DNA of 64,000 bases from NCBI RefSeq assembly GCF_037381185.1, contig NZ_JARRQY010000006.1, positions 58,500-122,499 on the forward strand. Direction: 5' to 3'. This DNA comes from Acidihalobacter_A sp037381185. Its GTDB lineage: Bacteria; Pseudomonadota; Gammaproteobacteria; DSM-5130; Acidihalobacteraceae. Every line of letters begins with the position of its first letter. The stretch's first letter is position 1. This document shows, piece by piece, positions 1 through 9,179 of the stretch. The translations under genes and the position numbers were made by a program. Under the pieces are notes generated by a model. It saw only the letters and a list, made by a program, of their open reading frames with translations, was not told where the DNA came from and did no database searches.

Positions 1-1
1 G

Positions 2-547
2 GAAAAATTTCGCGACAAGCTCTACGACAGCCTTAGCGAGTACATCACGTCCTTCAGACGCGAACTCGGCATGCCGCCGGAGCGCGAGGCGGTCAAAGAG
101 GCCTTTCTCCAAGAGGTGGAAACGAGCCTGGGGGCGACGCCGGTGCCGTCCCAGCCCACGCCGAGGGAGCTGAAAGCGATCAATGAGTGGGAGCAGCGTA
201 TGCGCGATCCGGAGTGGAACTATCGTCGAGGGCGCCGTTTCACGCCCGGGCGGGTGAAGATTTCCAACGATACGCATATCGCGGAGGCATCCCACAAGGC
301 AGCGGGCGGGCTGCTGCGGGTGCGTATGCTCGTGCATGACGGAGTCATCGCCGGACTCGAACTCAGCGGCGACTTCACTTGTTTACCGGAAAGCGGGGTG
401 GAACGGCTCGCCGCTGCATTGGTCGGCGCACCGCTGGAGGACGAGGGCTTGCGTTCAAGCCTGGCGCGGGCGCTTGCCGAACTCCAGCTCGATATGCCAG
501 GGATCACTCCCGAGGACCTACTGATGGTGATGCGGGCTGCGCGATGA
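2..547 (+). CDS. Lipoate-protein ligase family protein, C-terminal part (5' end outside window)
   Basis: The frame is open to the first base of the window, so only the C-terminal 181 residues or so are present. The fragment resembles the C-terminal accessory half of LplA-type lipoate/biotin ligases: a charged helical linker (residues about 45-65, including INEWEQRMRDPEWNY), then a small alpha/beta domain with the run GRRFTPGRVKI. Full family members attach lipoate to the lipoyl domains of 2-oxoacid dehydrogenases or the glycine cleavage H protein. The catalytic half, with the nucleotide-binding loop and lysine, lies upstream and cannot be checked. The internal ATG at 71 is unlikely to be the start because similar coding sequence continues upstream of it. 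It ends 160 bp before pyrG. Confidence 0.6.
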   Translation, partial: EKFRDKLYDSLSEYITSFRRELGMPPEREAVKEAFLQEVETSLGATPVPSQPTPRELKAINEWEQRMRDPEWNYRRGRRFTPGRVKISNDTHIAEASHKAAGGLLRVRMLVHDGVIAGLELSGDFTCLPESGVERLAAALVGAPLEDEGLRSSLARALAELQLDMPGITPEDLLMVMRAAR

Positions 548-621
548 AGCCGTACGCAGCACGAGGTTGGATCGGAATCCGTTCCAACAACCCTCCAGGG
601 TCTGCGGAACAGGTTCCTCAA

Positions 622-650
622 TTGTGGGCACGGGTGCAGTTTGGTAAACT
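622..650 (+). promoter_or_regulatory. Candidate sigma-70 promoter for pyrG
   Basis: TTGTGG (622-627) and TAAACT (645-650) are separated by 17 bp, with 3/6 and 4/6 matches to consensus. The site lies 57 bp before the pyrG start in the 160-bp gap after the ligase gene. It is a moderate match only. No strong Shine-Dalgarno precedes pyrG and I see no clear terminator in the gap. Confidence 0.3.
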
Positions 651-707
651 CGCGCGCCATAAATCTTCTCTCGAACATCCCCTTCTTTCGCCCTCAGGCG
701 CAAATTT

Positions 708-2360
708 ATGACACGTTTTGTCTTCATTACCGGCGGAGTGGTTTCCTCCCTGGGCAAGGGTATTACGGCCGCTTCGCTGGGCGCTGTTCTGGAAGCCCGG
801 GGGCAGAGTATTTCGATGCTCAAGCTGGACCCTTATATCAACGTCGATCCGGGCACCATGAGTCCGTTCCAGCATGGCGAGGTATACGTCACCGACGACG
901 GTGCGGAGACCGACCTCGACCTCGGACACTATGAACGCTTCGTGCGTTTCAAGGCGACCGAGCGCAACAACTTCACGACTGGCCAGATCTACGAGAACGT
1001 TATCCGCAAGGAACGCCGCGGAGACTACCTGGGCGGTACGGTGCAGGTCATCCCGCACATTACCGATGAGATCAAGCGTTGTATCCGCGAGGGTGCGGAT
1101 GACGCCGATATCGCGCTGGTGGAGATCGGCGGTACGGTGGGAGACATTGAGTCGCTGCCGTTTCTTGAGGCGATTCGCCAGTTGGGCGTGGAGCTGGGGC
1201 GCGAGAACACGCTGTTCATTCACCTGACTCTGGTGCCGTATCTGCCGACTTCCGGTGAAATCAAGACCAAGCCGACCCAGCACTCGGTCAAGGAATTGCG
1301 TTCGATCGGCATTCAGCCCGACATCCTGATCTGCCGCAGCAAGGAAGCGTTGCCGGAAGGGGAACGGCGCAAGATCGCGTTGTTCACCAATGTCGAGGAA
1401 AAGGCGGTGATCTCCGCCATTGATGTGGACAACATATACAAATTGCCCCTCTGGCTGCATGCTCAGCGCCTCGACGAACTGGTGGTAAGCAAGTTCCATC
1501 TCGATGCGCCACCGGCGGATTTGTCGGACTGGAAGAACGTGGTCAACGCCATGGAATTCCCGGAAGCCGAAGTGGTGATCGGCATGGTCGGCAAGTACGT
1601 CGATTTGAAGGAGTCCTACAAGTCGCTCAATGAGGCTCTGACCCACGCGGGAATCCACACTCAGACGCGAGTGCGCATCCGTTACATCGACTCGGAACAG
1701 ATCGAGGTGGATGGCACCGATCTGCTCGCCGATCTCGACGCTATTCTGGTTCCCGGTGGCTTCGGCAGCCGAGGCATCGAGGGTAAGATCCTGGCCGTGC
1801 AATACGCGCGCGAGCATAAGGTGCCCTACCTGGGCATCTGTCTTGGCATGCAGGTGGCGGTGATCGAGTTCGCCCGCCATATCGCCGGGCTCAAGGGTGC
1901 GAGCAGCACCGAATTCGACCGTGACACGCCGCATCCAGTGATCGCCCTGATTACGGAGTGGCAGGACCACACCGGCCGTATCGAGCGCCGCGACGAGGAA
2001 TCCGAGCTCGGCGGCACCATGCGTCTCGGCGCCCAGGAGTGCAGGCTTGAGCCGGGCAGCCTGGCGCATCGAGTCTACGGCAGTGACGTGATCGTCGAGC
2101 GCCACCGCCACCGCTACGAGTTCAATAATGTGTATCGCGAGCCGTTGAGCGAGGCGGGCCTGGTCATATCGGGAACGTCCATGGATGGCTCGCTGGTCGA
2201 GATGACCGAACTCAAGGATCATCCCTGGTTCCTCGGCTGCCAGTTCCATCCCGAGTTCAGGTCGACGCCGCGCGACGGCCATCCGCTGTTCAGCGGCTTC
2301 GTGCGCGCCGCTCGCGAGTACCACGGCGAATGCAAGACCAAGACGGCGAAGTCGGCATGA
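708..2360 (+). CDS. pyrG: CTP synthase
   Basis: PyrG makes CTP from UTP, ATP and glutamine in the cytoplasm. The 550-residue length is normal. The N-terminal synthetase domain (about 1-266) carries the P-loop-like GGVVSSLGKGITAAS and KLDPYINVDPGTMSP. The C-terminal class I amidotransferase domain (about 290-540) has the oxyanion region GGFGSRG, the nucleophile in GICLGMQ and the HPEF His/Glu pair, so the triad is complete. The stop overlaps the kdsA start (ATGA), indicating translational coupling. The pyrG-kdsA-eno order is typical of Gammaproteobacteria. Confidence 0.98.
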   Translation: MTRFVFITGGVVSSLGKGITAASLGAVLEARGQSISMLKLDPYINVDPGTMSPFQHGEVYVTDDGAETDLDLGHYERFVRFKATERNNFTTGQIYENVIRKERRGDYLGGTVQVIPHITDEIKRCIREGADDADIALVEIGGTVGDIESLPFLEAIRQLGVELGRENTLFIHLTLVPYLPTSGEIKTKPTQHSVKELRSIGIQPDILICRSKEALPEGERRKIALFTNVEEKAVISAIDVDNIYKLPLWLHAQRLDELVVSKFHLDAPPADLSDWKNVVNAMEFPEAEVVIGMVGKYVDLKESYKSLNEALTHAGIHTQTRVRIRYIDSEQIEVDGTDLLADLDAILVPGGFGSRGIEGKILAVQYAREHKVPYLGICLGMQVAVIEFARHIAGLKGASSTEFDRDTPHPVIALITEWQDHTGRIERRDEESELGGTMRLGAQECRLEPGSLAHRVYGSDVIVERHRHRYEFNNVYREPLSEAGLVISGTSMDGSLVEMTELKDHPWFLGCQFHPEFRSTPRDGHPLFSGFVRAAREYHGECKTKTAKSA

Positions 2361-3205
2361 AACTGTGCAGTTTCGAAGTCGGCTTGCAGCATCCGCTGTT
2401 CCTGATCGCGGGGCCTTGCGTGATCGAAAGCGAGGCGCTGGCGCTGGATACGGCGGGACAGCTCAAGGAACTGACGGACCGCCTGGGTGTTCCGTTCATC
2501 TACAAGTCCTCCTTCGACAAGGCCAACCGTTCGTCCGGGGCGAGTTTCCGCGGTCCGGGCATCGAACAGGGGCTCACGATCCTGGACAAGGTGCGCAAGC
2601 AGATCGGCGTGCCGGTGCTGACGGACGTGCACGAAGATACGCCGCTGGGCGAGGTCGCGGCGGTCGTCGACGTGCTGCAGACGCCCGCCTTCCTGTGCCG
2701 CCAGACCAACTTCATTCGCAACGTCGCCAGCCAGGGGCTGCCAGTCAATATCAAAAAGGGCCAATTCCTCGCACCCTGGGACATGCGCAACGTGGTCGAC
2801 AAGGCGCGCGAGGCCGGAAACGAGCAAATCATGGTCTGTGAACGTGGCGTATCCTTCGGCTATAACAATCTCGTCTCTGATATGCGCTCCCTCGCGGTAA
2901 TGCGCGATACCGGTTGCCCGGTGGTCTACGATGCCACGCATTCGGTGCAACTTCCTGGCGGCCAGGGGACGGCCTCGGGCGGGCAGCGAGAGTTCGTCCC
3001 GGTGCTGGCCAGGGCCGCCGTTGCGGCGGGCGTAGCCGGCCTGTTCATGGAGACCCACCCCGATCCCGATCGGGCATTGAGTGACGGTCCGAATGCCTGG
3101 CCACTTGCGCGCATGGCTTCGTTGCTCGAACTTCTCGTTGCGCTCGATGCGACGGTCAAGGCGGCGCCTCTGGCGGAAGCCGATCTGACCGCGACAGGCG
3201 TTTAA
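2357..3205 (+). CDS. kdsA: 3-deoxy-8-phosphooctulonate (KDO-8-P) synthase
   Basis: KdsA condenses phosphoenolpyruvate with arabinose 5-phosphate for the lipopolysaccharide inner core. I chose the ATG at 2357, which overlaps the pyrG stop and gives 282 residues, the family length; an in-frame ATG at 2330 lies inside pyrG. Visible motifs are IAGPCVIES near the N terminus, SFDKANRSS, KKGQFLAPWDM, DATHSVQLPGG and METHPDPD. The Cys in AGPC sits where metal-dependent (class II) enzymes carry their metal-binding Cys; the metal-independent E. coli enzyme has Asn there. A divalent-metal requirement is therefore predicted. The gene lies between the CTP and PEP-producing genes, which matches its substrate needs. 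Confidence 0.97.
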   Translation: MKLCSFEVGLQHPLFLIAGPCVIESEALALDTAGQLKELTDRLGVPFIYKSSFDKANRSSGASFRGPGIEQGLTILDKVRKQIGVPVLTDVHEDTPLGEVAAVVDVLQTPAFLCRQTNFIRNVASQGLPVNIKKGQFLAPWDMRNVVDKAREAGNEQIMVCERGVSFGYNNLVSDMRSLAVMRDTGCPVVYDATHSVQLPGGQGTASGGQREFVPVLARAAVAAGVAGLFMETHPDPDRALSDGPNAWPLARMASLLELLVALDATVKAAPLAEADLTATGV

Positions 3206-3241
3206 CCGTTCAGCAGGATTTGGCAAGGAGGCTTCACGAAC

Positions 3242-4519
3242 ATGTCCGAGATCGTCGATATTCGCGCCCGCGAACTGCTTGATTCGCGCGGCAACCCGAC
3301 CGTCGAGGCCGACGTGCGTCTCGCCAGCGGCGCCGAAGGGCGCGCGGCGGTCCCGTCCGGCGCCTCCACCGGGACGCGCGAGGCGGTCGAACTGCGCGAC
3401 GGCGATCCGCAACGCTACGGCGGCAAGGGCGTGCGCCAGGCAGTAGCCAATGTGAATGGCGAGATACGCGAGGATCTGCTCGGTCTCGACGGACGCGACC
3501 AGACCGGCATCGACCGGCGCCTGATCGAACTCGACGGCACGCCGAACAAGTCGCGTCTGGGCGCCAACGCACTGCTTGCAGTGTCGATGGCTTTGAGCAA
3601 GGCCGCCGCGGCCGAGGCGGGGCTGCCACTGTACCGCCATCTGGGAGGCAACGGCACGCTGACTATGCCGGTGCCCATGATGAACATCATCAACGGCGGC
3701 GCACACGCCGACAACAGTGTGGACCTGCAGGAGTTCATGATCGTGCCGGTGGGCGCGCCGAGCCTGAGCGAGGCGGTGCGCTACGGCGCGGAGGTCTTCC
3801 ATGCGCTCAAGAGCGTGCTGAGCAAGCAGGGCATGTCCACCGCGGTGGGCGACGAGGGCGGTTTCGCACCCAATCTGCCGTCGAACGAAGCGGCAATACA
3901 CGCGATTCTTGAGGCCATCGAGAAGGCCGGTTTCAGCGCCGGTGACGACATCGCCCTGGCGCTGGATGCGGCCAGTTCGGAATTCTACGAGCACGGTGCC
4001 TACGTCCTGGCCTCCGAAGGCAAGCGCTACGATGCGGCGGCTTTTGCCGACTATCTGGCAGGCTGGGTCGCGCAGTATCCCATCGTGTCCATCGAGGATG
4101 GCATGGCCGAGGATGATTGGGCCGGATGGAAGCTGCTTACCGAGCGCTTCGGCGACAAGGTGCAACTGGTCGGTGATGATCTGTTCGTGACCAATACCGA
4201 GATTCTGGCTCGCGGTATCGAGCAGGGGGTGGCCAACTCCATTCTGATCAAGGTCAACCAGATCGGTACGCTGACGGAGACCCTCGAAGCGATCCGCATG
4301 GCCAAGGATGCGGGTTATACCGCGGTGGTCTCGCATCGCTCCGGCGAAACAGAGGACATCACCATTGCCGATCTCGCCGTCGGCACGCGGGCAGGGCAGA
4401 TCAAGACCGGTGCTCTGTCGCGCTCCGACCGTGTGGCGAAATACAACCAGCTCATCCGCATCGAGGAGGAACTGGGTGCCCAGGCCGAATATCCCGGACG
4501 AAGCGTATTCACGCGATGA
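3242..4519 (+). CDS. eno: Enolase (2-phosphoglycerate dehydratase)
   Basis: Enolase interconverts 2-phosphoglycerate and phosphoenolpyruvate in glycolysis. The 425-residue protein is full length with all family landmarks: the mobile loop SGASTG, DEGGFAPN with the proton-shuttling Glu region, metal ligands in SIEDGMAEDDW and LVGDDLFVTN, the signature KVNQIGTLTET containing the catalytic Lys, and SHRSGETED. A strong Shine-Dalgarno AAGGAGG (3225-3231) precedes the ATG by 10 nt. It follows kdsA by 36 bp and probably shares its transcript. Its product PEP is the KdsA substrate. Confidence 0.98.
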   Translation: MSEIVDIRARELLDSRGNPTVEADVRLASGAEGRAAVPSGASTGTREAVELRDGDPQRYGGKGVRQAVANVNGEIREDLLGLDGRDQTGIDRRLIELDGTPNKSRLGANALLAVSMALSKAAAAEAGLPLYRHLGGNGTLTMPVPMMNIINGGAHADNSVDLQEFMIVPVGAPSLSEAVRYGAEVFHALKSVLSKQGMSTAVGDEGGFAPNLPSNEAAIHAILEAIEKAGFSAGDDIALALDAASSEFYEHGAYVLASEGKRYDAAAFADYLAGWVAQYPIVSIEDGMAEDDWAGWKLLTERFGDKVQLVGDDLFVTNTEILARGIEQGVANSILIKVNQIGTLTETLEAIRMAKDAGYTAVVSHRSGETEDITIADLAVGTRAGQIKTGALSRSDRVAKYNQLIRIEEELGAQAEYPGRSVFTR

Positions 4520-4579
4520 GTCGGGGAAGGCGCGCCGCATCGCGGCGATACCTGCCGCGCGTATGAGGCCCACGCCAAG

Positions 4580-4918
4580 ATGAAGTGGTTGGTGACGCTT
4601 CTCGTCGTGCTATTGGTTTTGCTTCAGTACAAGCTATGGTTCGGCGAGGGCAACGTCGGCGACGTCTACCGCCTGCATCAGGAAATCGCCGCCCAGCGCG
4701 CCGAAAACGCCCGTCTCAAGGACCGCAATGCGGCGCTCGAGGCGCAGGTCAAGGATCTCAAGAGTGGGACTGCAGCGGTCGATGAGCTGGCGCGCAGTCA
4801 GATGGGCATGATCCGCAAGGGCGATACTTTCTATCAATATGTCGCGCCGGCAGCCGGCGGCACGCGTGCCGTCGTTCCTGCCGTTGCCGTGCCCCGCAAT
4901 TCCGGCAGCAGACCGTGA
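4580..4918 (+). CDS. ftsB: Cell division protein FtsB
   Basis: FtsB is a small bitopic divisome protein that works with FtsL and FtsQ to relay activation to the septal peptidoglycan synthase. The 112 residues show a short cytoplasmic start, one membrane segment (about residues 4-20, rich in Leu and Val) and a periplasmic coiled coil (about 28-62, DVYRLHQEIAAQRAENARL and onward), then a proline/alanine-rich tail. Its position between eno and ispD is the usual gammaproteobacterial arrangement. The last codons overlap the GTG start of ispD (GTGA). Confidence 0.92.
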   Translation: MKWLVTLLVVLLVLLQYKLWFGEGNVGDVYRLHQEIAAQRAENARLKDRNAALEAQVKDLKSGTAAVDELARSQMGMIRKGDTFYQYVAPAAGGTRAVVPAVAVPRNSGSRP

Positions 4919-5616
4919 GTGCATCCCCGCATGCGTTTTGGGCCGTTATCCCCGCCGCGGGTGTCGGTCGACGTATGGGGGCCGAACGCCCCAAGCAGTA
5001 TCTGAAACTTGCCGGCCGTACCGTCATAGAACACACGCTGAAGCGTTTCCTGGATCGTCCGGAGCTGCTGGGTGTGGTCGTCGCGGTCGGGCCGGACGAT
5101 CCTTATTGGCCCACTCTGGAGTGTGCCGCCGACATGCGCGTCGAACGCGTTACCGGTGGGGCCGAACGCGCCGATTCGGTGTGCAATGCCCTGAGTGCCT
5201 TGGCGGACCGTGCCCGGGGATCGGACTGGGTGTTGGTGCACGACGCGGCGCGACCCTGTCTGAGCGAGGAGGATCTGTCGCGTTTGCTCGATCGGATGCG
5301 CAGCCATCCGGTCGGTGGCATTCTCGCGACGCCGGTACGCGACACCATGAAACGCGTGAACGCTGCTGGCGAAATCGAGGCTACGGTCGACCGTTCCGCT
5401 CTATGGCATGCTCAGACGCCGCAGATGTTCCGCCTCGAAACCCTGCTGAACAGTCTCGAGCTGGCGCAGAGGAATGGCTGGACTGTCACCGACGAGGCTT
5501 CCGCCATGGAGCAGGCGGGTTTTCGTCCCTGCGTCGTCGAGGGGCGTGCGGACAACATCAAGATCACCTGTCCGGAGGATCTGGAGTACGCTGAATGGTT
5601 GCTCGGCGCGAGTTGA
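4915..5616 (+). CDS. ispD: 2-C-methyl-D-erythritol 4-phosphate cytidylyltransferase
   Basis: IspD transfers CMP from CTP to methylerythritol phosphate in the MEP isoprenoid pathway. The protein is 233 residues. It has the nucleotide-binding loop AAGVGRRMGAERPKQY with the catalytic Arg and Lys, HDAARPCL, DTMKRV, QTPQMF and the C-terminal GRADNIKITCPEDLEYA. Translation starts at a GTG overlapping the ftsB stop. In many relatives ispF follows directly or is fused. Here the next gene is convergent and unrelated, so ispF must be elsewhere. Confidence 0.96.
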   Translation: MSASPHAFWAVIPAAGVGRRMGAERPKQYLKLAGRTVIEHTLKRFLDRPELLGVVVAVGPDDPYWPTLECAADMRVERVTGGAERADSVCNALSALADRARGSDWVLVHDAARPCLSEEDLSRLLDRMRSHPVGGILATPVRDTMKRVNAAGEIEATVDRSALWHAQTPQMFRLETLLNSLELAQRNGWTVTDEASAMEQAGFRPCVVEGRADNIKITCPEDLEYAEWLLGAS

Positions 5617-5636
5617 TGCCTTATCGCTTTCTCGAT

Positions 5637-8600
5637 TCACGCATGGATCAGTCTGCCCAATTCGGATAAAAAGGCCTCGCGCGCCTCGCGGTAGCTGACG
5701 GAGGTGGCCGGGGCCTCCCGTTCTGCGACCGAATGTAGCTGTGCGTGCGCACGATCGAGCGCGGTTCCGAAAAGGCGTTGTTCGCGAATGTAGCCGCTTA
5801 TCCGGCAGGGCAGAGTCGAGAATTGCGCGCGCAAGGTTTCCTGTTGCGCGATCGAGCGTAGCTGTTCTTCCCACAGGATGAAACTCGCCATCGCGCCAAG
5901 GGCCGTAAGCGGGTGGTGCTGGGGATGCAGCGGATTGACGTAGTTCCTGGCCCAGTTCAGCACTTCCGCCGCCGGCAGCGGCCGGCTGATCGCATAGCCT
6001 TGCCCCATGTCGGCTCCCAGGATCGCGGCGGCTTCGATCAGGCCGGGGGTTTCCAGGCCTTCGACGGCGACCAAGAGTCCGAGGTCCTGACCGAGGCGGG
6101 TCAACTGGCGAATGAAGGTCAGTAGCCTCTGTGGTTCGTTGAGGATGCCGCGCACGAGCATCTGATCGATCTTGACGATGTCGAAAGGCAGTAGACTGAG
6201 ACGATGCAGGCTGCTGTAGCCGGCGCCGAGATCATCTTCGGACAGCCGTACCCCCAGTTCGCGGAATTGACCCAGTACATGGGCGCGCATTCCCGCATCC
6301 TCCGGTTCGTCGCTTTCCAGCATTTCGAGGAACAACTCGCGCGGCGGACAGGTATGGCTCGCAAGCAGCCTACGGGTGATCCTCACGTAGCTCGGATCGG
6401 TCAGCGCGGTGGTGGGAAGGTTGACCGAGATCGATAGCGAACAATTTTGCCGGGACCACTTGCGGCGCATCTCCAGAGCCTGGTCGAGGCCGTGCTCGAA
6501 TAACGACCGCAGGTCGTCCCGGGTGAACGTGGGGAGGAACTGATCGGGACGCAGCAGCGTTTCGCCATCGCGCAGACGTGCCAGCGCCTCGACTTTTATG
6601 ACACTCCCGTCGCGCAGGTCTATGATGGGCTGAAAATACATTTCCAGGCCTTGCTCGATCAGCTGGCGCCAATGGCGGCGCGAAGCGTGGGACACCGCTT
6701 CCGATTTGCCCTCCCGGGACTCGATCGAATGCAGGGCCAGGCCCAGCGTGTTCTGCAGGTGCTGCAGGAAATGGGTTTGTGCCTCGGAGGAATAGCCGCC
6801 GGGCAGGGCGCAGTAAAGCGTGAGCACCGCGCGAGGTTCGCCCTGCGGAGAACCCAGTGGTATGGCCACGCTGGAGCGTACACCGAGTTCGACCGCCGCC
6901 TTGCGCCAAAGCTCCATGACCGGGTCCGTGGTGTAGTTCAGGCAGCGCTCTATGCGGCCGCTACGCCAGGCGCGGCCGGTAGGGCCGCGGCCATCGCGCC
7001 GGCTCGTGTCGACGGTGATCGGCGCGGCCGCTTTCCGGGTCAGCGCATCGAGATACTGTTTGAACGGGGTTCCGGCAACGAACTCGAACTCGAACACTCC
7101 ATTCGTATTCGGACGGCCGATCGTTACCGATACGACTTCGTCGAGTTCCAGCAGGGCGTTGACCACGCCTTGTGCCAGATCCGGGTAACGGTCCGATTCC
7201 CAGGCGAGGGTGTCGATGCGCGCAAGCACCGCCTGGCGCTGTTCGGCGAGGTTGTGATAGGCATGAACCTGCCAGCGTACGTCCAGGCCGATACGCCGGG
7301 TCAGCAGTGCGTTCAGGGTATGGGAATGTCGGCCTTCGGCCTGCGCCAGATGCTCAAGGATGCGGGTCATGAGGTCGTAGCTTTCCATCAGCGCGCCGAT
7401 TTCCACGCCGAGAACGGCGTGGGAATGTCCGGAGGCCAATGCTGCGCGCCGGTGCGTAAGCGCATCGAGATTGGGGTCGCACAGCAGTTTCGCATGTTGT
7501 TCGAGAATATCCAGAAGACGCTCGGTTTCGGCCTGAGACAGCATCGTAAGCAGGTAGCGGGCGCCCGAACGGTGCAATATCTGCTGATACAGTGCCTGCA
7601 TCCAGGGGCGTGTGTGATGTTCGTCGAATGTCGATGACATGCCTTCCAGCAGTGCTGCGGCGCGCGGACCATAGGGTGGCGCTTCGTCGGATGCGTCAGG
7701 GAGAACTTCGTGGTGCGTCGCTTGCCCTTGGTCTGGCGCGTAGAGGGTCCACCAGTTGCCGCGGTGCGCCTTGTTGCGCTTGAGGCGGTATAGCGCCTGG
7801 TCCGCCTGTCGCAGGAGAATGCCGGGCTCGTTGTCTTCGGCTATGCCGAATGGATAGATGACGATGCCGAGGCTGGCTTCGATGCGTACCTGATGTTCAA
7901 GCGCTGTGATCGGAGCCGTCAGTTCGTGTCCGGTGCGTTCGAGCAGTTCGTCCAGGTAGCCCAGGTTGTCGAGGCTCTCTATCAACAGCACGAACTCGTC
8001 ACCGCCGTACCGGAATACGCCGTCGGTTTCGCGCAGGGAGTGCCCCAGTCTCTCGCCGATGGTCTTGATCACGGTATCGCCGGCGGCGTGCCCATAGGTG
8101 TCGTTGATCGGTTTGAAGGAGTCGAGGTCGAGCATGCCGATCGCGAGGAGTTTTTCGTGTCTGCGTGCCCGGGCCATGGCTGCTTGAATATGGTCTTCCA
8201 GGCTGGCTCGGTTGCGTAGTCCGGTCAGCGGGTCGCGCAGGGCGATCTCCGCCAGATATTGCTGTTGTTCGGCCAGTTGCCGGACCAACTCGACATAACG
8301 CGCTGTATTGCCGGCGGCGTGGCTCAGATGATTCAGCACGAACGGCCATGGGGGCAGCGCGAAGAAGCCAGGGATTCGGCTGTACAAATTGAGCAGAGCG
8401 ATGGGTTTGCCGTTGGCGAGTAGCGGAACATGGGCCGAGGAGCGCCAGCCGATTTCCCAACCGAGGCGATACCAGGAAGCTGTTTGCTCGGTATGATCCG
8501 GCCAGTGTTCAATGATCTGGGACTCGCTGCAGCGCCAGGCCCGGGAGGAGGGGTTGGGGTTTTCCGGGCTCTGCCTGAGGCGCACTTCAGTGCTGAAAAG

Positions 8601-8885
8601 ATAGTGCTCGATCTGTTCGCCGGCCCAGCGTTCCGGCTCGATCAAGTCCTCTCCTGTCAGGCGACCGATCCAGGCAGCATCCACACCCAGTTCGATGAGA
8701 CCCTCGATCAGCGTATCGTTCAGTTCGTCGCGTGTTCCGGCGCGATCGAGCAATTTGTCAATAAATGAAAGATATTTTCCCAGTTGTGCGCTGGAGTCGG
8801 CGGCGGTTGCTGAGGGTGGTCGAGGCATCTGGAGTGTCGCTGGCCTGTTGGTTGTTTGTAGCGGGAGTATCCCAACTATGGACAT
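5637..8885 (-). CDS. GAF-GGDEF-(helical)-GAF-EAL cyclic-di-GMP turnover protein
   Basis: This 1082-residue cytoplasmic protein has no obvious membrane segment. Apparent order: a GAF-like sensor (about 30-215); a GGDEF diguanylate cyclase domain (about 220-385) with intact RYGGDEF and an RETD inhibitory I-site five residues before it; an uncharacterised alpha-helical region (about 400-560, several His); a second GAF-like domain (about 565-735); and an EAL phosphodiesterase domain (about 750-1000) with EALAR, SVNLP, EDDLGAGYSS, KIDQ and EGLET. Both catalytic domains look active, so it may both make and hydrolyse c-di-GMP under sensor control. An alternative start is the ATG at 8828. The gene is convergent with ispD. 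Confidence 0.85.
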   Translation of the reverse strand: MSIVGILPLQTTNRPATLQMPRPPSATAADSSAQLGKYLSFIDKLLDRAGTRDELNDTLIEGLIELGVDAAWIGRLTGEDLIEPERWAGEQIEHYLFSTEVRLRQSPENPNPSSRAWRCSESQIIEHWPDHTEQTASWYRLGWEIGWRSSAHVPLLANGKPIALLNLYSRIPGFFALPPWPFVLNHLSHAAGNTARYVELVRQLAEQQQYLAEIALRDPLTGLRNRASLEDHIQAAMARARRHEKLLAIGMLDLDSFKPINDTYGHAAGDTVIKTIGERLGHSLRETDGVFRYGGDEFVLLIESLDNLGYLDELLERTGHELTAPITALEHQVRIEASLGIVIYPFGIAEDNEPGILLRQADQALYRLKRNKAHRGNWWTLYAPDQGQATHHEVLPDASDEAPPYGPRAAALLEGMSSTFDEHHTRPWMQALYQQILHRSGARYLLTMLSQAETERLLDILEQHAKLLCDPNLDALTHRRAALASGHSHAVLGVEIGALMESYDLMTRILEHLAQAEGRHSHTLNALLTRRIGLDVRWQVHAYHNLAEQRQAVLARIDTLAWESDRYPDLAQGVVNALLELDEVVSVTIGRPNTNGVFEFEFVAGTPFKQYLDALTRKAAAPITVDTSRRDGRGPTGRAWRSGRIERCLNYTTDPVMELWRKAAVELGVRSSVAIPLGSPQGEPRAVLTLYCALPGGYSSEAQTHFLQHLQNTLGLALHSIESREGKSEAVSHASRRHWRQLIEQGLEMYFQPIIDLRDGSVIKVEALARLRDGETLLRPDQFLPTFTRDDLRSLFEHGLDQALEMRRKWSRQNCSLSISVNLPTTALTDPSYVRITRRLLASHTCPPRELFLEMLESDEPEDAGMRAHVLGQFRELGVRLSEDDLGAGYSSLHRLSLLPFDIVKIDQMLVRGILNEPQRLLTFIRQLTRLGQDLGLLVAVEGLETPGLIEAAAILGADMGQGYAISRPLPAAEVLNWARNYVNPLHPQHHPLTALGAMASFILWEEQLRSIAQQETLRAQFSTLPCRISGYIREQRLFGTALDRAHAQLHSVAEREAPATSVSYREAREAFLSELGRLIHA

Positions 8886-9179
8886 GCCGGGAAAACGGCT
8901 GTGTGGGCGATTTGAAATCTCACGCGCTGCACACGTACTTTGTCTATCCGGTTGGTAGGCTCAGGCCGCTCCGATCCGTGCACCCCGTCGGTCATTTTTT
9001 CGGCGTGTTCTTAACCCAACTCCCTCTTGCGTTGGGGCGTTGGAAATGCTCACGCAGCGCGTTTTTTGACAACCTTTGTCGGTTTCATTTTCCGACACAA
9101 TAGTCCATTTTTCGGAATTTCGTCGTTCAGGTCCGGATTTGAGCCGTATTCGGTGTCGGGAAGCGCGGTGGGACGGTAG
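8886..9179. other. Intergenic region with two overlapping inverted repeats
   Basis: No gene is seen in these 294 bp. The region must hold the promoter of the minus-strand GGDEF/EAL gene and the 3' flank of the SDR gene. It contains GACAA-CCT-TTGTC (9068-9080) overlapping TGTCGG-(9 nt)-CCGACA (9077-9097). Neither arm is followed by a T-tract in the minus direction, so these look more like a regulator site than a terminator, but this is weakly supported. Confidence 0.3.

Noticed and set aside
618..4573. Very long open frames antisense to pyrG, kdsA and eno
   Set aside because: They are a by-product of GC-rich codon usage in the real genes and encode no recognisable domains.
9066..9102. TTGACA on the plus strand near 9066 as a promoter
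   Set aside because: No acceptable -10 at 16-18 bp and no plus-strand gene downstream; the adjacent genes are on the minus strand.
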